Positions 36,021 through 43,900 of a stretch of 64,000 nucleotides of DNA are shown in pieces. The first letter of the stretch is position 1. Each line of letters starts with the position of its first letter. The notes beneath the pieces are model-generated. The model had not been told where the DNA came from and made no database searches. It was given only the letters and a program-made list of their open reading frames with translations. The position numbers and the translations under genes are program-made. Source of the stretch: Actinomycetes bacterium (GTDB taxonomy: Bacteria; Actinomycetota; Actinomycetes; Mycobacteriales; Mycobacteriaceae); contig JAEXZY010000083.1 in NCBI GenBank assembly GCA_023404955.1, forward strand, positions 29,213 through 93,212. Direction: 5' to 3'.

Positions 36021-37364
36021 ATGCCGCCGCTGCTGACCATCACCTACCAGTTCTTCCTGCAGATTGTCGTGATCCTGGCAACCTACCGGCTGCTGTGGCC
36101 GATGTTCCGCCGCCTGGGACAGGTGCAGGTGGTCGCGATCATGGTCGCCGGCTTCCTGCTCGGCCCGTCTGTGCTGGGGGTGATCTGGCCGCAGGCGCAG
36201 CAGTGGCTGTTCCCGACGAAACTGACCATGGGCGCCGAGACCATCACGCACCCCAACCTGATCGCCATCTACGTGGTGGGCCAACTCGGACTGGTGCTCT
36301 ACATGTTCTTGGTGGGGTCGTCGTTCAAGCTCGACATCCTCGGCGCCCACACTCGCCAGGCAGGTGCCACGTCGGTCGCCGGGATCGGCGTCCCCCTCGT
36401 CCTGGGCGGCGTCGTCGGCTGGTGGATGGTCGATTCCGGCGGATACTTCACCGACAAGGTCGCGCACTGGCAGGGCGGGCTGTTCGTCGCGGCGGCCGTG
36501 GCCATCACGGCGTTCCCGATGCTGGCCTGGATCGTGTACGACTCGGGCTTGCTCAACACCCGGCTGGGCACGATGTCGCTGTCGTGTGCGGCCGTCGATG
36601 ACGCCTGCTCATGGGTTCTGCTGGCGACGGTGGTCGCCACCGCCAAGGGCAGCGTGCTCGGCGCCGTCATCGCCGTCGGAGGTGGTCTGTTCTACCTGCT
36701 GTTCATGATCTACCTCGGACGGCCGCTGCTGGCGCGGCTCGAAACCTGGACTCCACGGAGGGATTTCGAGCGCACCGGCGGGCTGCCGATCACGAAGCTG
36801 AGCATCGTCCTGCTGGTGCTGCTGACCGCGAGCTGGTTCACCGATCTGGTCGGGATCTATTCGGTGTTCGGCGCATTCGTCGCCGGGCTGATGATGCCGC
36901 GCGGCGAGCTGCTCGACACGATCCGCGAGCGCTTCGAGCCGCTGACGGCCTACCTGCTGCTACCGGCCTTCTTCATCTATTCCGGGCTGAACACTCAGCT
37001 CAGCCTGATTCTGGACAGTTCCACGCTGCTGATGGCGGCCGTCGTGCTCGTCGTGTCGTTCGCCGCGAAGTTCGGGGCCGTCGGGCTGGCCGCACGATGG
37101 CAGGGCATGAGCTGGTACGAGGCGGGATCGATGGGGGCACTGGCCAATGCTCGCGGTTTGATGGAGCTGATCCTGCTCAACATCGGCCTGGAGGCCGGGC
37201 TGATCTCCACCAAGCTGTACACCATTCTGGCGGTGATGACGATCATCACGACGTTCGTCGCGACGCCCGTGCAGCGGCTGTTCGCGCGCCGGCTGCAACG
37301 TACCGGTGCGCAGTTCGGCCCGGACGGCGTGGAGCCGCTGAAAGCGGTGGCGTCCGGCAGCTAG
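36021..37364 (+). CDS. CPA2-family cation/proton antiporter
   Basis: A 447-residue membrane protein with 11-13 helices, of the KefB/NapA-like monovalent cation:proton antiporter-2 family. The paired acidic residues in CAAVDDACSW (about residues 191-200) are the ion-binding DD motif of electrogenic members. It lacks the C-terminal TrkA-N domain of KefB/KefC. It follows the ABC permease by a single base and is the last plus-strand gene of the polyketide operon. A role in protecting the producer from an ionophoric or acidic product is inference; general K+/Na+ homeostasis is possible. Ends overlap the convergent gene by 4 bp. Confidence 0.85.
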   Translation: MPPLLTITYQFFLQIVVILATYRLLWPMFRRLGQVQVVAIMVAGFLLGPSVLGVIWPQAQQWLFPTKLTMGAETITHPNLIAIYVVGQLGLVLYMFLVGSSFKLDILGAHTRQAGATSVAGIGVPLVLGGVVGWWMVDSGGYFTDKVAHWQGGLFVAAAVAITAFPMLAWIVYDSGLLNTRLGTMSLSCAAVDDACSWVLLATVVATAKGSVLGAVIAVGGGLFYLLFMIYLGRPLLARLETWTPRRDFERTGGLPITKLSIVLLVLLTASWFTDLVGIYSVFGAFVAGLMMPRGELLDTIRERFEPLTAYLLLPAFFIYSGLNTQLSLILDSSTLLMAAVVLVVSFAAKFGAVGLAARWQGMSWYEAGSMGALANARGLMELILLNIGLEAGLISTKLYTILAVMTIITTFVATPVQRLFARRLQRTGAQFGPDGVEPLKAVASGS

Positions 37365-37690
37365 CCGCAGCGGTTGCGGAAGTCGACAGCGGGCTGCCGG
37401 ATGCCCTGCAGTTCGGCCTGCACCTGCGGGTTGGCGGCGGCGTAGTCAGCCAGAGCCGCCTGCCGCTCCTCCTTCGGGACGTCCTTGAGTGAGGTGAAGA
37501 AGTCGTTGACCTGCGGATGAGTGAACAGGTAGGCCGAGGTCGACGCCGTCACTCCCGCCATGACGCCGGCGAGATCGGCTGCGGTGCAGTTCGGTTGCGC
37601 CTGCGCCGGCGTCGCCGTGCAGACCAGCACGGCGCCGGCACCGAGCGCCCCCGCGATCATCCGCCGCACGGTGGTGAGTGAATTGGTCAC
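37361..37690 (-). CDS. secreted heme-binding (hemophore-like) protein
   Basis: A 109-residue precursor. After a signal peptide ending PAQAQ the mature part of about 75 residues is helical, with two cysteines (NCTAADLAG at its start and RNRCG at its end), the blocks HPQVNDFFTSL and AANPQVQAELQGIRQP matching the mycobacterial hemophore family typified by Rv0203. Heme capture and transfer is known for that protein. GTG at 37690 follows GAGGAG by six bases; the ATG at 37723 lies inside the upstream gene and would add 11 residues. Confidence 0.8.
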   Translation of the reverse strand: MTNSLTTVRRMIAGALGAGAVLVCTATPAQAQPNCTAADLAGVMAGVTASTSAYLFTHPQVNDFFTSLKDVPKEERQAALADYAAANPQVQAELQGIRQPAVDFRNRCG

Positions 37691-37719
37691 TGTCTTCTCC
37701 TCGGTTTCTCGGGGTTCCG

Positions 37720-38055
37720 TCATCGTCGTCCGCCGCGCCCACCGCCGGGCCGGCCGCCTCCGCCACCCGGTCGGTTTCCCGGCCGCCCCGGCGCACCGAT
37801 GCCGATGCCGGGGTCCCAGTCCACGTCGACGCCCCAGGTGACGCCGTCGTCGCAATACCAGTCGTAGCTACAGGGATAGGGCATGTAGGGTCCCGATGAG
37901 CCGGGGCCGTTGCCTGTGTTGGCGCCCCGAACATCACCCTGCGAACAGATCGTCGTGCCGCCTGCGCTGGTGCAGTCGGCCGCAGCGGGCGGTGCCGCTT
38001 CCACCAGAGCGACGACGAAGACGCCGGCCGCGAACACACCCAGTGCGCGCATCAT
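37720..38055 (-). CDS. secreted four-cysteine, Gly-rich protein (paralogue 2)
   Basis: A 111-residue precursor. A signal peptide ends near PAAAD; the mature part carries four cysteines with the segment PYPCSYDWYCDDGVTW and a C-terminal Gly/Arg/Pro-rich tail. It is clearly paralogous to the gene directly upstream. Two consecutive ATG codons (38055, 38052) overlap the upstream stop. Function unknown; the spacing of cysteines suggests two disulfides in a small exported domain. Confidence 0.7.
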   Translation of the reverse strand: MMRALGVFAAGVFVVALVEAAPPAAADCTSAGGTTICSQGDVRGANTGNGPGSSGPYMPYPCSYDWYCDDGVTWGVDVDWDPGIGIGAPGRPGNRPGGGGGRPGGGRGGRR

Positions 38056-38390
38056 CGGCGGCCACCCCCGCCGCCGCCACCACCGGGTCGGTTCCCCGGT
38101 GTGCCCGGCCGACCCCGATCCGGACGTGGGAGGTCATTGTTGGGCCGAGGTGGAGGCGGTGGTGAGATGTCCAAGCCGAGATCCCATTCTGATCCGTCGT
38201 AGCAATACCAGTCGAACTCGCACGGGTACGGCACGACCGGCCCGTTGTCCGATCCACCGTTCTGATCGCAGACCGTGATTCCGCTGCTCTTGACACACCC
38301 GGCCGCGGCCGAGGGCGCGGTGACTGCCGGCACCGTGACCAACGAGGTCAACAGAAGAGTGGATGTGGCAATCACTTTCGCGGTTCTCAT
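38052..38390 (-). CDS. secreted four-cysteine, Pro/Gly-rich protein (paralogue 1)
   Basis: A 112-residue precursor with a signal peptide (cleavage near SAAAG), then four cysteines including VTVC-like GITVCDQNGG and PYPCEFDWYCYDGSEW, then a proline run and a glycine run at the C-terminus. It is the first gene of a three-gene minus-strand unit with its paralogue and the hemophore-like gene, so all three products are exported. No known family name is recognised beyond the shared signature. Confidence 0.7.
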   Translation of the reverse strand: MRTAKVIATSTLLLTSLVTVPAVTAPSAAAGCVKSSGITVCDQNGGSDNGPVVPYPCEFDWYCYDGSEWDLGLDISPPPPPRPNNDLPRPDRGRPGTPGNRPGGGGGGGGRR

Positions 38391-38630
38391 CGCTGCCCCA
38401 CTTTCTCGGTGAGCGCATGGTCAGGTGAAGACGAAGTGCTGGTAGTCAGAGACTAGGAGCGGCGCCGCGGGGGGACATCCCCCACACTGGGGGAAATCGA
38501 CCGCTGTCCCGAAATCTCCACGAGCAATCGCGCCCCGGGGAGGTACGCTGCGATCGCCCGGGGTCGGCGTGAACCGGCACCCCTTGCGCCGGAGAGTCGT
38601 TGACCCCGGGCCCGCGACGCCCGCTTCTGG
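38391..38630. promoter_or_regulatory. 240-bp intergenic region with alternative GC hairpins
   Basis: Lies between the LuxR-type gene and the secreted-protein operon, both on the minus strand. At 38470-38493 the order G5-ACAT-C5-ACACT-G5 lets the C-run pair with either G-run, giving two mutually exclusive hairpins. No clear -10/-35 pair was identified and no coding frame is convincing. Confidence 0.4.
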
Positions 38631-40829
38631 TCAATCGACGAGCAGGCCCAGCCTTTTCGATTCAGCGACCGCATCAGCACGTGACGACACACCCAATTTG
38701 CGGTAGATCGCGGTCGCCTGCGACTTGGCGGTCTCCCTACCCACCACCAGCGTGTCGGCGATCTGCTGCAGCGTGAGATGTGTTGACAGATAGGGTAACA
38801 ACCGCAACTCCGCGGTCGTCAGAGGCCGATGCCGGCCGAAGGCGATCGCACGCACCCGATCAACCCATTGCAACAGCGCGACGGCGTCGGGCTCACGGAG
38901 CCCGGCCTGCTCGGCCGCACCGAGGTGGCGGCTGAGCATGACCGTGTCCTGCAGCACAGACGCCGTCCACGCCAGCAGACCGTGCCCGAGTAGCGCTGTG
39001 CGCGCCGCCAATTGACCGAGACGATCGAGCAGCTTCTCAGTGAGCGCCACCGAGGCCCGCGCCGCCGCCTCGTCCCCGACGCGCGCGGACATCACCGCGC
39101 TCGTGGCGTACACGACCACCATCGGCACCACATCGCACAGGTCGTATTTGTCGACCAGCATCCGTGCCGCTTCGCTGCGAGCGATGGCGGTGTCGTCGTC
39201 CCCCGCGGCGAAATCGAGAAGAGCGAGATGAGCCAGGGCGGCGGCTTGGAAGCCCGGAACGTTCTCCAAACAAGGCAGTGCCGACTCCAACAGCATTCGG
39301 GCGCGCACAGCGTGGCCGAGCATCGACTCCGCCGCGCCCATCATGACCGTGGCGGCACCCCACCACGGGTTCACCAGCTCGTCTCCCGCGGCGCGCACGA
39401 CCTCTGCCTGCCGAATCACATCGCCGACCCCGCCGAGTCCCAGCAGTGAACCCACCAATGCGGCAGCGACTTTCACCGACGGTGTGCCGTCTGACAACGG
39501 CATGCCACGGTCGGCGGCGTGTGCGCAGAGCAGGGAGCGCCGAATCAACTCTCCGTCGCCGATTGTCACCCCGAGCCACGCCCGAGCGAGGGCTGCGTCG
39601 GGGTACTCGGCGAACGTGGCGGGGTCGAGCATCGCCAGCCTGCGGGCGAGAACACCTGCGCGACCGTCGAAACCGAGCCGGACGGCGTCGCGACCCACCA
39701 GGGCCGCCGCCCGGGCCCGGTTCTCCGCGGCCACCGCGTGCAACAACGCACTGTCGATGTCGCCGTCGCGCTCCACGAGCTCCGACGCGCGAGAAGCCAA
39801 CAGGCGGTACCGATCCGGAGCTCGCGAGCGCAGACGATCCCGCAGTACGTCGGCGACCAGCCGGTGGTAGCGATACCACCTGCGGTGGTGATCGAGGGAG
39901 ACGAGGAACCCGTTGTCGGACGCGGTCAACTCGTCGAGCAGGATCGCTGAATCCGTGCGATCGAGCACAGCGTCGAGCTGTGCTGCGCTGAAACGGTCCA
40001 GCACCGACGATTCGACGACGAAGTCGGCTTTCACCTCGTCGAGGCGGCCCAGCAGCTCTTCGACGAGATACTGGCCGACCAGCCCGTTTCTGCCCGCCAT
40101 CACGTCGACCGAGACGCCGTCGCGCAGGGCCATGCTGGTCAACACGATCCCCGCCGCCCAGCCCTCGCAGTGCCTACTGATCCTCGACGTCGTCGCGGCA
40201 TCGCACGCCAGCCCGACCGAGGCGATCGCGCTCGCTGCTTCGTCGTCGGTCATTCGCAAGGTGCCGGCGTCCACTTCCACCACACCGTCGACCAGACGGC
40301 GGCGCCCCAGCTCGACGGGAAGTGGCCCACGACCGACCACAGCGAGGAGGGTCGAGGGCGGAGCCGTGTCGATAAGTGCCCGCACCGCCGCGAGGGCCTG
40401 CGGATCGTCGACATGATGGGCGTCGTCGAGCACGACGACGAGAGGCCCCGCCACCTCGAGCGCCGAAGCCAGGGCGGGCAGCAACTGTGCGAGCGGCTCA
40501 CGACCGGGCCCACCCAGATAGTCGAGCACGGTGTCGTCGAGTCGAGACACCGCAGCGACGGCGGTGGCCACGTGCAGCAGAAAGTGGGCAGGATCGTTGT
40601 CGAGATGGTCGAGTCGAACCCACGCGAACGGCCGGACATCGACCTCGTCCCAGAGCGCCATGGTCGTCGTCTTGCCGTAGCCGCCCGGAGCCGTCACCGT
40701 GACCAGTCGCGCGTCGGAGGCGCCCGACAGCAACTCCATCACGGCGGCACGGGGCACCACACTTGCGGCGATGCGCGGCCGGCCGATCGTGGCCACCGGC
40801 ACGAAAGCTCGCCAGTCCCCTGCAACCAC
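38631..40829 (-). CDS. MalT-like LuxR-family transcriptional regulator
   Basis: A 732-residue STAND-type regulator. N-terminal NTPase with Walker A APGGYGKTT (about residues 47-55) and VVVLDDAHHVDD (Walker B), a winged-helix region ending VSLDHHRRWYRYHRLV, a long helical-repeat sensor (about 370-650), and a C-terminal LuxR HTH (LTTAELRLLPYLSTHLTLQQIA, then VVGRETAKSQATAIYRKLGV in two blocks). Such proteins activate transcription when an inducer and ATP bind. It flanks the polyketide island and is divergent from lhr with an 89-bp gap. The target is not readable from sequence. Confidence 0.88.
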   Translation of the reverse strand: MVAGDWRAFVPVATIGRPRIAASVVPRAAVMELLSGASDARLVTVTAPGGYGKTTTMALWDEVDVRPFAWVRLDHLDNDPAHFLLHVATAVAAVSRLDDTVLDYLGGPGREPLAQLLPALASALEVAGPLVVVLDDAHHVDDPQALAAVRALIDTAPPSTLLAVVGRGPLPVELGRRRLVDGVVEVDAGTLRMTDDEAASAIASVGLACDAATTSRISRHCEGWAAGIVLTSMALRDGVSVDVMAGRNGLVGQYLVEELLGRLDEVKADFVVESSVLDRFSAAQLDAVLDRTDSAILLDELTASDNGFLVSLDHHRRWYRYHRLVADVLRDRLRSRAPDRYRLLASRASELVERDGDIDSALLHAVAAENRARAAALVGRDAVRLGFDGRAGVLARRLAMLDPATFAEYPDAALARAWLGVTIGDGELIRRSLLCAHAADRGMPLSDGTPSVKVAAALVGSLLGLGGVGDVIRQAEVVRAAGDELVNPWWGAATVMMGAAESMLGHAVRARMLLESALPCLENVPGFQAAALAHLALLDFAAGDDDTAIARSEAARMLVDKYDLCDVVPMVVVYATSAVMSARVGDEAAARASVALTEKLLDRLGQLAARTALLGHGLLAWTASVLQDTVMLSRHLGAAEQAGLREPDAVALLQWVDRVRAIAFGRHRPLTTAELRLLPYLSTHLTLQQIADTLVVGRETAKSQATAIYRKLGVSSRADAVAESKRLGLLVD

Positions 40830-40918
40830 GCCCGTATCGTAAGCCGCTCACCAGCACCGATGGGGGTTTTTGATCATGCTCACCCGGTGTTGTCGGTGGA
40901 CGTTGGCACCATGGACTC

Positions 40919-43900
40919 ATGCCGTCGACCACCGATCCGCTCACGCGTTTCAGCGCGCTGACACGCGAGTGGTTCGCGGGCACGTTCGTCGAGCCGACAC
41001 CGGCGCAGGCACAGGCCTGGAATGCCATCGCCGACGGCGACAACACCCTGGTCATCGCCCCGACCGGATCCGGCAAAACCCTCGCGGCGTTCCTGTGGGC
41101 CATCGACGGTCTGGCCCGCTCACCGGCGCCCGAGCCCACCACCCGGGTGCTGTACGTGTCCCCCTTGAAAGCACTGGCCGTCGACGTCGAGCGCAACCTG
41201 CGCACCCCGTTGACCGGGATCTCGCGGATCGCCGAACGAGCCGGTCAGGAGCCGCCGAAGATCAGCGTCGGCGTGCGATCCGGCGACACCACGCCCGCGA
41301 AGCGACGTGAGCTCATCACCAAGCCGCCGGACATCCTGATCACCACGCCGGAGTCCCTCTTCCTGATGCTGACCTCTGCCGCGCGGGAGACGCTCGCCGG
41401 CGTGCAGACCGTGATCGTGGACGAGGTGCACGCCGTCGCGGGCACCAAGCGTGGTGCGCACATGGCGGTGTCCCTGGAGCGGCTCGACGCCATGCTCGAA
41501 CGGCCCGCCCAACGGATCGGGCTCTCGGCGACCGTGCGTCCACCTGAGGAAGTCGCGCGATTCCTCTCCGGCGCAGCGCCCACGACGATCGTGGCGCCGC
41601 CTGCGGCCAAGACCTTCGACCTCACCGTGCAGGTGCCCGTTCCCGACATGGCCAATCTGGAGAACAACTCGATCTGGCCCGATGTCGAGGAGCGCATCGT
41701 CGACCTGGTCGAGGCGCACAACAGCTCGATCGTGTTCACAAACTCACGACGCTTGGCCGAGCGCCTCACCGCGCGGCTCAACGAGATCCATGCAGAACGC
41801 CTGGGCATCGAGTTGGGTGGCCCCAATCCGGGAGTGGCCGGCGGCGCCCCGGCACACCTGATGGGCAGCGGACAGACGTTCGGTGCCGAACCACTACTCG
41901 CGCGGGCGCACCACGGCTCGGTGAGCAAGGAGGCCCGCGCCGACGTCGAGGACGCCCTCAAGAGCGGCCGCTTGAAGGCCGTGGTCGCCACGTCGAGCCT
42001 CGAGCTGGGTATCGACATGGGCGCCGTGGATCTGGTGATTCAGGTGGAGACGCCCCCGTCGGTGGCCAGCGGGTTGCAGCGCATCGGCCGCGCGGGCCAC
42101 CAGGTCGGCGAGATCAGCCAGGGGGTGCTGTTCCCCAAGCACCGCACCGACTTGATCGGCTGCGCGGTCAGCGTGCAACGGATGCTCGGCGGCAAGATCG
42201 AGACGATGCGCGTGCCGGCCAACCCGCTCGACGTACTCGCCCAGCACACCGTCGCTGCGTGCGCGTTGGAACCGATCAACGTCGAGGCCTGGTTCGACAC
42301 CGTACGGCGCAGCGCGCCCTTCGCCACGCTGCCCCGCAGCGCATTCGAAGCCACGCTCGACCTGCTGTCCGGCAAGTATCCGTCGACCGAGTTCGCCGAA
42401 CTGCGTCCGCGCATCGTCTACGACCGGGATTCCGGCACCCTGACCGCTCGGCCCGGCGCTCAACGACTAGCCGTCACCTCCGGCGGCGCCATCCCCGACC
42501 GCGGCCTGTTCACGGTCTACCTCGCCTCCAGCGCCGACTCCGAAAAACCCTCGCGGGTCGGTGAACTCGACGAGGAGATGGTGTACGAGTCCCGGCCCGG
42601 TGACGTCATCTCGCTGGGCGCGACGAGCTGGCGGATCACTGAGATCACCCACGACCGCGTTCTGGTGATCCCCGCCCCGGGAGAGCCGGCGCGCCTGCCG
42701 TTCTGGCGTGGCGACGGCGTGGGGCGGCCCGCCGAGCTCGGCGAGGCGATCGGCGCCTTCAACGGCGAGTTGGCCCGTCTTGATCGCGCCGCGTTCGAGA
42801 ACCGTTGCGATGAAGTCGGTTTCGACGCCTACGCTACCGACAACCTGTGGCAGTTGATCGACGAGCAACGCAACGCCACCACCGCGGTCCCGTCCGACAC
42901 CACGCTGGTGGTGGAACGTTTCCGCGACGAGCTCGGCGACTGGCGGATCATCCTGCACTCCCCCTACGGCCTGCGGGTGCACGGTCCGCTCGCGCTGGCG
43001 GTGGGCAAGCGCCTCTACGAGCGCTTCGGAATCGACGAGAAACCGACGGCCTCCGACGACGGCATCATCGTCCGGCTGCCCGACACCGACGACACCGCCC
43101 CGGGCGCAGACATTTTCGTCTTCGAACCCGACGAGATAGAGCCGCTGGTCACCACCGAGGTCAGCTCGTCGGCGCTGTTCGCCTCCCGGTTCCGCGAATG
43201 CGCGGCCCGAGCGCTGCTGCTGCCCCGCCGTCACCCCGGCAAGCGCTCACCGCTGTGGCATCAACGCCAGCGTGCCGCGCAACTGCTCGATGTCGCGCGC
43301 AACTACCCCGACTTCCCCATCGTCTTGGAAGCCGTCCGCGAGTGCCTTCAGGACGTCTACGACGTGCCGATGCTGACCGACCTGATGTCCCGCATCGCGC
43401 AGCGCCGAGTGCGCCTGCTGGAGGTGGAGACACCGACGCCGTCACCTTTCGCGGCCTCGCTGCTGTTCGGGTACGTCGGGGCGTTCATGTACGAGGGCGA
43501 CAGCCCACTCGCCGAACGGCGCGCGGCCGCGCTCGCGCTGGACCCCACGCTGCTCGCCGAACTGCTCGGCCGGGTCGAGCTGCGTGAGCTGCTCGACGCC
43601 CAGGTCATTGCCAGCACCACCCGCCAACTGCAACATCTCACCGACGAGCGGAAGGCCCGCGACGCCGAGGGCGTGGCCGACCTGCTGCGAATGCTGGGGC
43701 CGCTGACGGTCGACGAGATCGCCGCACGCTGCACCGTCGAGGACGTCGGCGGTTGGCTGGAGGGACTGCTGAGCGCCAAACGGTTGGTCACGGTGTCCTA
43801 CGCGGGGCGCACCTGGTGGGCACCCGTGGAGGACATCGGTCGGCTACGCGACGGCGTCGGAGTAGCGGTACCGGTGGGTGTGCCCGTCGCGTTCCTCGAA

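Noticed and set aside
38100..38160. Tandem short repeats in the Gly/Pro tails of the secreted paralogues as a possible CRISPR or VNTR
   Set aside because: Irregular low-complexity codons without spacers or regular period.
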